Source: Kitasatospora sp. SUK 42
GTDB lineage: Bacteria; Actinomycetota; Actinomycetes; Streptomycetales; Streptomycetaceae
DNA length: 64,000 nt
Direction: 5' to 3'
Assembly (NCBI RefSeq): GCF_015776785.2
Contig: NZ_LFMD02000003.1
Coordinates: 1,768,330-1,832,329 of the forward strand
Shown here: piece after piece, positions 16,619-24,150 of the stretch
Numbering within the stretch: position 1 is the stretch's first letter
How the letters are laid out: each line of letters starts with the position of its first letter
The notes under the pieces: generated by a model
Databases searched by the model: none
What the model saw: only the letters and a program-made list of their open reading frames with translations
What the model was told of the DNA's origin: nothing
Position numbers and translations under genes: made by a program

Positions 16619-17605
16619 CTACGGCCCGACGAGCAGTTCGGCGTCCGCCGACGGCAGCCAGCTGCCCGGCGGGCGGCGCAGCCAGCCCTCGGCCGCGCCG
16701 AGCCCGCCCGCCGCACCGGCCAGCGCCCGCAGGCCCGGGTGGCGCTCGCCGGGCCGGTGCACCAGGCTGACCAGGCTCAGCGGCACCGGCTCCACCAGCG
16801 GCACGTTCACCGCCCCCGGGATCCTCGGCCCGCCGACCGTGGTCAGCATCGGATCGCCGTGCCGGGCGAGGTAGCGGGCGGTCTCGTCCACGCCGACCGG
16901 CGGCACGTACGGCGCGGCGGCGGTCAGGCCGTGCTCGCGCAGCAGCCCGGCACCGAGGTCCGTCCACTCGGTGGTGGCCGGGTTGCCCGCGCAGATGTCG
17001 ACGGGGTGCCCGGCCAGTTCGGCGAGCCTCAGCACCGGGCGGCCGGCCAGCGGATGGGTGTCCGCCATCATCACCGAGATCCGCTCCAACCGCACCGGCA
17101 GCTGGGCGAGTCGGCCGCGCACCGGGGCGGGCAGTCCGGCGAAGCGGCCGAAGGAGGCGTCCAGCCGGTGGGCCAGCAGCTCGGCGGCGGCCGCGGCCAG
17201 GCCGCCGTGGAAGCGGGCCAGCAGCTCGCCCTCCGGCCAGGCGGCGCGGGCCCGTTCGAGCACCCGGTCGGCGGTGAGGTCCGGGCCGGTGACGTCGCTG
17301 TTCAGGTCGAGCAGCAGCGGCCGGGCGGCGGCCCCGGCGCCCGCTCCGGCCTCGGCGAGGATCTCGTCCTGCAGGGCGAGGAGCCGGCGCGCCCCGGGCA
17401 GCAGCCGCCGCCCGGCCGGGGTGAGCTCGACGCTGCGGGTGGTGCGGGTGAACAGCGCCGCGCCGAGCAAGCCCTCCAGGGCCCGGACGTCCCGGCTCAG
17501 CGCCTGCTGGGCGACGTGCAACCGCTCGGCGGCCCGGCCGAAGTGCAGCGTCTCGGCGGTCGCGACGAAGCCGCGGAGCAGGCGGGGGTGCAGGTCACGG
17601 GGCAT
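16619..17605 (-). CDS. LysR-family transcriptional regulator
   Basis: A 328-residue regulator. The winged helix at residues 5-62 is clear: LHPRLLRGFVATAETLHFGRAA, LHVAQQALSRDVRALEG, and FTRTTRSVELTPAGRRLL. The effector domain follows (residues 90-300); MADTHPLAG and LVHRPGERHP are ordinary for the family. Target and ligand are unknown. It is divergent from the MFS gene at 17835, so this exporter is the likely target; the palindrome at 17733-17747 lies between them. Confidence 0.9.
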   Translation of the reverse strand: MPRDLHPRLLRGFVATAETLHFGRAAERLHVAQQALSRDVRALEGLLGAALFTRTTRSVELTPAGRRLLPGARRLLALQDEILAEAGAGAGAAARPLLLDLNSDVTGPDLTADRVLERARAAWPEGELLARFHGGLAAAAAELLAHRLDASFGRFAGLPAPVRGRLAQLPVRLERISVMMADTHPLAGRPVLRLAELAGHPVDICAGNPATTEWTDLGAGLLREHGLTAAAPYVPPVGVDETARYLARHGDPMLTTVGGPRIPGAVNVPLVEPVPLSLVSLVHRPGERHPGLRALAGAAGGLGAAEGWLRRPPGSWLPSADAELLVGP

Positions 17606-17618
17606 CCGCGGAGACTAG

Positions 17619-17708
17619 CAACGCGGGGACCGGCGGCGCGGAGATCGGTAGCGCGGGGGCCGGTAGCGCGGGGACTGCCACCGCGGACGCCGCCGCCGCG
17701 GAGACCGG
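17619..17708. repeat. Six imperfect 15-bp tandem repeats upstream of the LysR gene
   Basis: Six units in strict 15-bp phase start at 17619, 17634, 17649, 17664, 17679 and 17694. Each has the form nnncGCGGnGnccgg; examples are tagcgcgggggccgg and cgccgcggagaccgg. They lie directly upstream of the LysR start codon in non-coding DNA. Confidence 0.75.
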
Positions 17709-17729
17709 CCGTGTGGGACCGCGAGCGGA

Positions 17730-17747
17730 TTGACAACAGTCTGTTGT
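17730..17747 (+). promoter_or_regulatory. Palindromic operator overlapping a TTGACA element
   Basis: acaacagtctgttgt (17733-17747) has perfect 6-bp arms around GTC. It overlaps TTGACA at 17730-17735, which would be a -35 element for the MFS gene, although no clear -10 follows at 17-18 bp. A regulator binding here would block that promoter. Confidence 0.5.
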
Positions 17748-17834
17748 GAATGCGGCGGAACCGGTGTTGGACGCGGGGCCACCGACGCCGGGAGGCTGGG
17801 CACACTCCCCCTTTTCTCCTGACCAGGAGCCCGA

Positions 17835-19106
17835 TTGCCCTCGCGCGCCCTCTTCGCCTCCTACCGGCGGCTGTTCACGACCCCCGGTGCCGCCGCCTTC
17901 ACCCTGACCGGGCTGCTCGGCCGGCTCGCGCTGTCGATGAACGGCGTCTCGCTGGTGGTGCTGCTCGCCGAGCGGCGCGGCTCCTACGCGCTGGCAGGGA
18001 CGGTCTCGGCGGCAGGGCTGGTCACCGGCGCGATCGGGATGCCGCTGCTCGGACGGCTGGTGGACCGCCACGGTCAGGCGCGGGTGGCCGTACCTGCCGC
18101 GCTGTACAACGCCGTCCCGCTCACCCTCCTGCTGCTCTGCGTCCGGCTCGGCGCGCCCGACTGGACGCTGTACGCCTGCTGGGCGGCCGGCGCGGCCGCG
18201 CCCAACCTCGGCGGCATGGCCCGCTCCCGCTGGGCGCACCTGTACCGGGACGACCCGGCCGCACGGCACCTGGCCAACTCCTTCGAGCAGGCGCTGGACG
18301 AACTCTGCTTCATGGCCGGGCCGGTGCTCGCGATGCTGCTCTGCACCACGCTCGCCCCGGAGGCCGGGCTGCTCACCGCGGGCGCCCTCGGCACCGCCGG
18401 CGCGCTGCTGTTCGCCGCCCAGCGGCGCACCGAACCGCCGCTGCCGGTACGCGCGGAGGGCGAGCGCGCGGAGGGCGAGCGCGCGCACGGCTCGCCGCTG
18501 CGGGTGCCCGGGCTGCGGGTGTTGGTGCTGACCTTCCTGGCGACCGGGGTGGTCTTCGGCGCGACCGAGATCACCACCGTGGCCTACGCCGACGCGCTCG
18601 GCCACAAGCCGGCGGCCGGGCTGCTGCTGGGCCTGGTCGCGGCCGGATCCTGCGTGGCGGGGCTGCTGTTCGGACTGCTGACGCCGCGCCGGGCGCCGGG
18701 GACGCGCTTCCTGCTCGGGGCGGCGGCGATGGCCGGGGTGCTGCTGCTGCCGCTCGCCGCCGGCCTGGGAGGGGTCGGGCTCGTGCCGCTCGGGGCGGTG
18801 CTGTTCGCGGCCGGCACGGCCACCGCGCCGACCATGGTCACCGGGATGACGCTGGTCCAGGAGCTGCTGCCGCAGCGGCAGTTCAACGAGGGGATGGCGG
18901 TCGCGGTGTCCGGCATCGTGGTCGGCATCTCGGCCGGTGCGGCACTCGCCGGGACGGTCGCCGAGCACGCCGCCCCCGGCACCGGCTACGTCCTGCCCGC
19001 CGGAGCCGCCGCGCTGGCCCTCCTGGTCGCCCTGGCCGGGCGGCGGCACCTGCTCGCGGCGGGTGCGCCGGAAAATCCCGCGCGAGTTGTCAGTCCCTCC
19101 CTCTAA
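17835..19106 (+). CDS. MFS transporter
   Basis: A 423-residue membrane transporter with about 12 hydrophobic segments. GMPLLGRLVDRHGQARV stands for MFS motif A. The central loop contains a duplicated hexapeptide (RAEGERAEGERAHG, about residue 210). It starts with TTG at 17835, preceded by CAGGAG at the right distance. The substrate is unknown. It is followed after 9 bp by the macro-domain gene, so the two are probably co-transcribed. Confidence 0.87.
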   Translation: MPSRALFASYRRLFTTPGAAAFTLTGLLGRLALSMNGVSLVVLLAERRGSYALAGTVSAAGLVTGAIGMPLLGRLVDRHGQARVAVPAALYNAVPLTLLLLCVRLGAPDWTLYACWAAGAAAPNLGGMARSRWAHLYRDDPAARHLANSFEQALDELCFMAGPVLAMLLCTTLAPEAGLLTAGALGTAGALLFAAQRRTEPPLPVRAEGERAEGERAHGSPLRVPGLRVLVLTFLATGVVFGATEITTVAYADALGHKPAAGLLLGLVAAGSCVAGLLFGLLTPRRAPGTRFLLGAAAMAGVLLLPLAAGLGGVGLVPLGAVLFAAGTATAPTMVTGMTLVQELLPQRQFNEGMAVAVSGIVVGISAGAALAGTVAEHAAPGTGYVLPAGAAALALLVALAGRRHLLAAGAPENPARVVSPSL

Positions 19107-19115
19107 CGTCGTGGC

Positions 19116-19595
19116 ATGGCGGAAATCACCTACGTCCGAGGCGATGCCACCGCGCCCCGCGGCAAGGGCGTGAAGGTGATCGCGCACGTCTGCAACGACC
19201 TCGGCGGCTGGGGCAAGGGCTTCGTGCTCGCGCTCTCCAGACGCTGGCCCGAACCCGAGGCGGCGTACCGACGCTGGCACCGGGAGCGGGCGAAGAACGA
19301 CTTCGGCCTCGGCGCCCTGCAGTTGGTGCAGGTCGAGCCGTACGTCTGGGTGGCCAACCTGGTCGGCCAGCGCGGCATCCGGACCGGGCGCTCCACCGGA
19401 GTGCCGGTGCGGTACGAGGCCATCGACACCGCGCTGGCCGCCCTGGGCGGGCGCGCGCTCGAACTCGACGCCTCCGTCCACATGCCGCGGATCGGCTGCG
19501 GCCTGGCGGGCGGGCGCTGGGAGAAGGTCGAGCCGCTGGTCACGGACCGGCTGGCGGCGGTCGGAGTGCCGGTGACCGTCTACGACCACGACTGA
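19116..19595 (+). CDS. Macro-domain protein of the TARG1/Appr-1''-p phosphatase-like type
   Basis: A 159-residue macro domain distinct from that at 6130. The first loop is ITYVRGDATAP, then KVIAHVCNDLGGWGKGFVLALSRRWP, and later VHMPRIGCGLAGGRWEKVEPLV. These follow the ALC1/TARG1 and yeast Poa1 group, which removes ADP-ribose esters or hydrolyses ADP-ribose-1''-phosphate. It sits 9 bp after the MFS gene. No ADP-ribosyltransferase gene is visible nearby. Confidence 0.88.
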   Translation: MAEITYVRGDATAPRGKGVKVIAHVCNDLGGWGKGFVLALSRRWPEPEAAYRRWHRERAKNDFGLGALQLVQVEPYVWVANLVGQRGIRTGRSTGVPVRYEAIDTALAALGGRALELDASVHMPRIGCGLAGGRWEKVEPLVTDRLAAVGVPVTVYDHD

Positions 19596-19614
19596 TCCGC
19601 CCGACCGACCCGCA

Positions 19615-19684
19615 CGACCGACCGACACGACGACCAGTGCGACCGGCCCCGGGGCCAGCCGGCCAGCCGACCGACCGACACGAC
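19615..19684. repeat. 17-bp direct repeat between convergent genes
   Basis: cgaccgaccgacacgac occurs at 19615-19631 and 19668-19684. Between the copies is the perfect palindrome ggccccggggcc (19645-19656), which could act as a terminator between the two convergent genes. Confidence 0.6.
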
Positions 19685-19700
19685 CGACCCATCGACACGA

Positions 19701-20249
19701 CTAGGACCGGGCGGGCTCCCGCTCGACCGGCCAGGCGTACACGTACTCGGGCAGCAGGTAGCCGCCCGGGAAGACACCCTCCTGCTCCCTGATCCGTACG
19801 CCGCCCTCGCGTTCGTAGAAGGCGATCGCCCGGGTGTTGTCGCGCAGCACCTCCAGGTACAGCTCGGCCCCGGGGTGCCGCTCGGCGACCTGGGCCCGGG
19901 CCGCGGCCAGCAGCTCGCGGCCGATTCCGCCACCGGTCCGACCGGGGCGGACGTGCAGGTTGTCCACCAGTACCCGGCCGTCCGGCTGGGGCACGAGATA
20001 GATGAATCCGGCCGCCTCACCGGCCCGTTCGGCGATCAGCAGCACGGGCGTGTTCTCCGGCGCCCCGTAGTCGGCCGCCAGCCGCAGCTCCCAGAGCTCG
20101 CGCCGCTGGTCGGCCAGCCCGTCCCCGAGCGCCTGCTCGGGGACGATCCCCCGGTAGGTGGTGCGCCAGCTGTCGGCGTGCAGCTCGGCGACGCTCGCGG
20201 CATCGCGCGCTCCGCCGTGCCGGATGGTGGTCTGCCCTGAACCGATCAT
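19701..20249 (-). CDS. GNAT-family N-acetyltransferase
   Basis: A 182-residue acetyl-CoA-dependent acyltransferase. The N-terminus TTIRHGGARDAASVAELHADSWRTTYRGIVP is typical of the family. Motif A with the pyrophosphate loop is VDNLHVRPGRTGGGIGRELL (about 95-115), and motif B is YLEVLRDNTRAIAFYEREG. The substrate is unknown. The ATG at 20249 has GGGAGG upstream. It is divergent from the TetR gene at 20436 and may share the operator between them. Confidence 0.9.
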   Translation of the reverse strand: MIGSGQTTIRHGGARDAASVAELHADSWRTTYRGIVPEQALGDGLADQRRELWELRLAADYGAPENTPVLLIAERAGEAAGFIYLVPQPDGRVLVDNLHVRPGRTGGGIGRELLAAARAQVAERHPGAELYLEVLRDNTRAIAFYEREGGVRIREQEGVFPGGYLLPEYVYAWPVEREPARS

Positions 20250-20274
20250 GCGACGAGCCTCCCACAGAGATGGA

Positions 20275-20329
20275 GTTGAACATGTTCAACCGAACCGCCT
20301 ACAGTACTCCCGTGATTTTGAACGCGTTC
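20275..20329 (+). promoter_or_regulatory. TetR-gene promoter with overlapping operator palindromes
   Basis: gttgaacatgttcaac (20275-20290) is a perfect 16-bp palindrome. It contains the -35 TTGAAC (20277-20282), which is 17 bp from TACAGT (20300-20305), a good -10. A second, partial palindrome with core gaacgcgttc lies at 20320-20329, just past the expected start of transcription. The arrangement fits autorepression by the TetR protein. Confidence 0.65.
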
Positions 20330-20435
20330 GAAATGACGGGGGTGGTGAACGCGGCACCGGATGCGGAGGGGGCATTCGGTGCCGCGAACACCGACGACAA
20401 GGACACCGGGTGGAACCTCGTCTCCGACTAGGCTC

Positions 20436-21242
20436 ATGCCTGTGGACGACCTGGCAGCGACGAATCGAACGGACGGCGCGCCGGGTGCGGCCGGAACCCC
20501 GGCCGCACCCGGCGCGGACCCCGGGCCCCTGCCCGGCGCCCGGGCCCAGCCCAAGACCGACAAGAGCGAGGCGACCCGGGCGCTGATCCTGGAGACGGCC
20601 ATGCGGCTGTTCCAGGAGCGTGGCTACGAGAAGACCACGATGCGCGCGATCGCCACCGAGGCCGGCGTCTCGGTCGGCAACGCCTACTACTACTTCTCCG
20701 CGAAGGAATTCCTGATCCAGGGGTTCTACGACCGGATGACCTACGACCACGCGGCGGACGCCAGGCGCCGCATGGCCCACACCCGGGACTTCTCCGAGCG
20801 GCTCCAGATCGCGCTGGACTCCTGGCTGGACACGGCCGCGCCGTACCACGAGTTCTCCGCGCAGTTCTTCCGCACCGCCGCCGACCCGAGCAGCTCGCTG
20901 AGCCCGTTCTCCAACGAGTCCCACCCGGCGCGGGCGACGGCCGTCGAACTGTTCCGCGAGGTCCTGCAGGGCTCGGAGCTGGCGCCGAAGCTCGACGCCG
21001 AACTCGTCGAGCTGCTGCCCGACGTGCTGTGGCTGCACCTCATGATCGTGGTGCTCTACTGGGTCTTCGACCGGACCGAGGACACCGAGCGGACCAGGGA
21101 GTTCGTCCGGCGCTCCACGCCGCTGGTGGCCCGGCTGATCAACCTGTCGCGCTACCGGGTGTTCCGGCCGATCGTGCGCGACGCCAAGGGGCTGATCCAG
21201 GACTTCATCCTGCCCACCATCGGGAAGACCGCCGTCAAGTAG
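20436..21242 (+). CDS. TetR-family transcriptional regulator
   Basis: A 268-residue regulator with an unusual Ala/Pro/Gly-rich N-terminal extension of about 45 residues. The TetR helix-turn-helix follows: ATRALILETAMRLFQERGYEKTTMRAIATEAGVSVGNAYYYF. The ligand domain includes WLHLMIVVLYWVFDRTEDTERT. The ATG at 20436 is chosen by frame and position after the promoter. Ligand and targets are unknown; the operator palindrome implies autoregulation and possibly control of the divergent GNAT gene. Confidence 0.9.
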   Translation: MPVDDLAATNRTDGAPGAAGTPAAPGADPGPLPGARAQPKTDKSEATRALILETAMRLFQERGYEKTTMRAIATEAGVSVGNAYYYFSAKEFLIQGFYDRMTYDHAADARRRMAHTRDFSERLQIALDSWLDTAAPYHEFSAQFFRTAADPSSSLSPFSNESHPARATAVELFREVLQGSELAPKLDAELVELLPDVLWLHLMIVVLYWVFDRTEDTERTREFVRRSTPLVARLINLSRYRVFRPIVRDAKGLIQDFILPTIGKTAVK

Positions 21243-21313
21243 CCCCCGGCGGCGGATGATCCGTGGAACGTGATCCGTACAACGTGATCCGTGCGACGTC
21301 ATGCGTGCAACGG

Positions 21314-21350
21314 CCGGAGGCCGGCCCGTCGGGTACGGGCCGGCCTCCGG
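21314..21350. terminator. Terminator between TetR and Eis-like genes
   Basis: A perfect 15-bp stem (ccggaggccggcccg, 21314-21328, with its complement at 21336-21350) and a 7-nt loop lie between two convergent stop codons. Confidence 0.85.
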
Positions 21351-21376
21351 TGCGTCCGGGCGGTTCGGAGCGCCGC

Positions 21377-22657
21377 TCAGAAGCCGGTCGGTGTCCAGGC
21401 CTTGAGCGGGGTGCGCAGCAGCAGGTCGGCGGCGGCCGCCGCGCCCGGCCTCAGCTCGGTGACCAGTCCGGCGGCGGCCAGCCTCGGGGCGGTCTCGGCG
21501 CCCAGGTAGAGCGAGCCGAGCTCGGAGGCGCCGAGCGCGAGGTCGGCGTCGTCCGTGGTCCGGGTGCAGCGGCCGGTGCCGTCATCGGACACCTCCAGCG
21601 CCCAACGGCCGGAGGCGTAGCCGGACTTGTCGTCGACCTCCAGCACCACCCGGCCGGGGGCGCCGTACGTCCGGGCGTCGAACGCGGCCGCCACGTCCAG
21701 CACCCGCAGCCACATGACGTCGCCGTCGTCCTCGTGCGGGACCGCCGCGCGCGGCTCCTGGAGCAGCAGTGGCAGCGGGTCGTCCGGGGAGAGGCTCCCC
21801 ACCTCGACCTTGCGCACCCAGTCCACGGACAGGACCAGGCGCCACAGCTCGACGGCGGTGGGCAGGTCGAGCGCGATGAACTCGGTGACGGTGAGCCTGC
21901 TGTCGGGGTAGGCGCCGTCCCACTTGTTCTCGATCCGGTAGACCACCAGGCCGGTGACCGTGCCGTCGGCGTTCCGGTGGACGGCGGTGAACGGCTCCTT
22001 GAAGTCGTCGCCCGGCACCGCGATCTCGTTGGTGTTCCGCTGCCACCAGAGCGCGTCGCGGTCGATCGCGCCCGGCTGGGTGCGCCGCCAGCGGTCGTAC
22101 AGCTCGGCGCCGAGCTCGCGCTGCTCCGTGGGGGTCACGAAGTCCGTCCGGCCGCCGGGGTCGCCGGGCAGGCCGTCGCGCAGGCCGCGGGTGCGGGTCA
22201 GGTCGATGCGCCAGCCGCTGCCCCGGGTGGCCGGGCCGAAGCCGAACCGGCCGTAGATGTTGTACTCGGCGGCGCACAGGACGGCCACCGGGCAGCCGCG
22301 CCGGGCGGCGGCTTCGAGGTCCCGCCTCATCATCGTGCTGAGCAGGCCCCGACGGCGGTGGGTGGCGGTGACCGTGACGTTGGTGATCGCGTCGGCCCGG
22401 ACGACCGCTCCGCCCGGGACGGTCAGTTCGGCGTCGAAGCTGCGGAAGGTGGCGACCTGGCGGTCGCCGTCGAAGCCCGCCACCAGCCGGCTCGTCCCCC
22501 ACTGCCGGCGGCGGATCTCCGTGGCGTCGCCCGCGTGGGGGCGCAGGAACCCGAAGGCGACCGCGCGGTCCCACGCCCCCGCCTCGTCCTCGGTGATCGC
22601 ACGCACCTGGAGCCCGTTCACGGTGTCAATGGCCGCATCCTCGTTGCTGTTGCCCAT
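21377..22657 (-). CDS. Eis-like GNAT acetyltransferase with SCP2-type C-terminal domain
   Basis: A 426-residue protein of the Eis family, hexameric lysine/aminoglycoside acetyltransferases in mycobacteria. The first GNAT domain has VTVTATHRRRGLLSTMM (acetyl-CoA loop, about residue 90) and YNIYGRFGFGPATR. The second GNAT-like domain and the sterol-carrier-like C-terminus (about 300-426) end in TGF, matching the free C-terminal carboxylate used for catalysis in Eis. The ATG at 22657 is preferred to 22678 because the first seven codons upstream are not conserved in type. The native substrate is unknown. Confidence 0.88.
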   Translation of the reverse strand: MGNSNEDAAIDTVNGLQVRAITEDEAGAWDRAVAFGFLRPHAGDATEIRRRQWGTSRLVAGFDGDRQVATFRSFDAELTVPGGAVVRADAITNVTVTATHRRRGLLSTMMRRDLEAAARRGCPVAVLCAAEYNIYGRFGFGPATRGSGWRIDLTRTRGLRDGLPGDPGGRTDFVTPTEQRELGAELYDRWRRTQPGAIDRDALWWQRNTNEIAVPGDDFKEPFTAVHRNADGTVTGLVVYRIENKWDGAYPDSRLTVTEFIALDLPTAVELWRLVLSVDWVRKVEVGSLSPDDPLPLLLQEPRAAVPHEDDGDVMWLRVLDVAAAFDARTYGAPGRVVLEVDDKSGYASGRWALEVSDDGTGRCTRTTDDADLALGASELGSLYLGAETAPRLAAAGLVTELRPGAAAAADLLLRTPLKAWTPTGF

Positions 22658-22745
22658 GGGGCCACCGTACGGCGGCATTTCGGCGGCGGCATCCGATTTA
22701 TTCCGTGCCCGATTGACCCGCGCCCGGGCCGGTGCGTGCCGGCGA

Positions 22746-23261
22746 TCAGGTGTGCTCCCCCGGCGTCACGACGAAGTGGTTGACGCGCAGCATCCGCTTG
22801 CCGAAGTCGACCTCCCTCTCGTCGAGCAGCCGGAAGCCGAGCGCGCGGCAGATCCCGTTGGACGGCCCGTTGGTGACCCCCGGGTTGGCGTGCACCTCGC
22901 CCCAGCGGCCGTCCTTCGCGGCGGCGTCCAGCACCTGGCGCACCGCGGCCTTGGCGAGGCCGCGGCCCTGGTACCAGGGCAGCACCATCCAGCCCATCTC
23001 GGTGACGGTGGCGCCGTCCTCCTCGTACTGCCAGAGGTTGACCGTGCCGACCGCCTCGCCGTTGGCGTCGCCGTCGCCGTCGTCCAGGACGATCATCTTG
23101 ATCCAGGCCTCGTCCGCCGCCACCAGGCCGACGTCCTTGGCCAGCCGGCCCTCCACCTCCTCCCTGGGCAGCGGGCCGCCCAGCTCGGCCATCATCGCCG
23201 GATCGCACCGCATCCGGACGTACGCCTCGACATCGCCCGCTTCGACGTTCCGCAGCCGCAC
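22746..23261 (-). CDS. GNAT-family N-acetyltransferase
   Basis: A 171-residue acetyltransferase of the RimJ/RimL-like group. MRLRNVEAGDVEAYVRMRCDP begins the fold; motif A is GWMVLPWYQGRGLAKAAV (about 90-107) and the end of the fold is ICRALGFRLLDERE. It starts at GTG 23261 with GGAGG close upstream. The substrate is unknown. It precedes the Eis-like gene on the same strand by 88 bp. Confidence 0.9.
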   Translation of the reverse strand: MRLRNVEAGDVEAYVRMRCDPAMMAELGGPLPREEVEGRLAKDVGLVAADEAWIKMIVLDDGDGDANGEAVGTVNLWQYEEDGATVTEMGWMVLPWYQGRGLAKAAVRQVLDAAAKDGRWGEVHANPGVTNGPSNGICRALGFRLLDEREVDFGKRMLRVNHFVVTPGEHT

Positions 23262-23464
23262 CGTGCCTCCTCAGGATCGATCGGAGCGGCAACGCTAGCG
23301 CGGGGCAATGACATTGGCGTGTTGGAGGACGCGCGAGACCCGGCAGGAGCCGGGCGCTCCGATCGGACGGTGGCGACACCGCCGCCCGGCTCCACCGGCC
23401 GGGCCGCCACCGGGGGTTGACTGGTCGCCGAACCGTTGCGCACGCGGCGAGGAGGCGATCGGCC

Positions 23465-23860
23465 GTGAAGAAGTACGTGATCACCCCGGAGGCGGCCCTG
23501 CGGCTGGTCCGGGACGGGGTGGCCCCGGAGGGCCACCAACTGCTGGCCCCGACCCTGCTGCGCTCGCAGCTGCTCTCGCTGCTCTACGGCGAGGTCCGTC
23601 GCGGCGGGCTGACCAGGAAGGACGCCGACCACGCCCTCGACCGGGTGCGCGCCCTGCGGATCCGCCTGCTCGGCGACCGCGTCCTGCAGTCCGCCGCCTG
23701 GGGCATCGCCGAGCGGCTCGGGCTCCCCGACACCCTCGGCGCCGAGTACCTGGCGCTGACCCGGCTCCAGGCGGACGCCCTGGTCACCCTCGATCCCGAA
23801 CTGGCGAGGGCCGCCGAGGGGCTGGTGCCCCTCGCCCCGTTCGAGGAGCTGACGCGGTAG
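23465..23860 (+). CDS. PIN-domain-like (VapC-related) protein with an altered first catalytic position
   Basis: A 131-residue protein recognised as PIN-like by LLAPTLLRSQLLSLLYGEVRRGGL, IRLLGDRVLQSAAW and AEYLALTRLQADALVTLD. PIN ribonucleases use four acids; the usual N-terminal Asp (YVxD) is replaced here, the text being YVITPEAAL. The later acids (AEY, QAD, TLD) remain. No antitoxin-like gene is seen directly upstream. The GTG start has GGAGG at 23451-23455. It may be a structural or regulatory relative rather than an active toxin. Confidence 0.7.
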   Translation: MKKYVITPEAALRLVRDGVAPEGHQLLAPTLLRSQLLSLLYGEVRRGGLTRKDADHALDRVRALRIRLLGDRVLQSAAWGIAERLGLPDTLGAEYLALTRLQADALVTLDPELARAAEGLVPLAPFEELTR

Positions 23861-23910
23861 GGCTCGGGGGCCGCGCGGGCTCGGACCCCGTCCCGCGCCC
23901 GGCGCCCGGC

Positions 23911-24150
23911 CACGAGGCCAAGGGGCTGATCGCCCGGCAGCCGCACCCCTGGCACGGCAAGGTGGCGGAGGTGCGGCTCACCGACGAGGGCCGCGACCTG
24001 CTCGGGAGACCCGACACGAGGGCTGTCGCCGAACGGCGGATCGCCGACGGGTTCGGCGCCGAGGAGCGCGCGCCGCTGATCGACCTGCCGGCCCGCGCGT
24101 CGAGCCGGCTGACCGCCGAGCCGCCTCCCGAGGCCTGGAGCCCGTCTACG
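23911..24150 (+). pseudogene. Remnant of a MarR-family regulator (C-terminal wing and dimer helices)
   Basis: The frame reads HEAKGLIARQPHPWHGKVAEVRLTDEG, which is the wing and following strand of a MarR winged helix, and then RRIADGFGAEERAPLIDLPARASSRL, the C-terminal dimerisation helix. No N-terminal helices or start codon precede it, and the 3' end overlaps the convergent NlpC/P60 gene. It is a 5'-truncated gene. Confidence 0.65.

Noticed and set aside
19645..19656. ggccccggggcc palindrome as an operator
   Set aside because: Simple G/C palindromes arise often at this base composition and it lies between two gene ends, where a terminator role is more likely.
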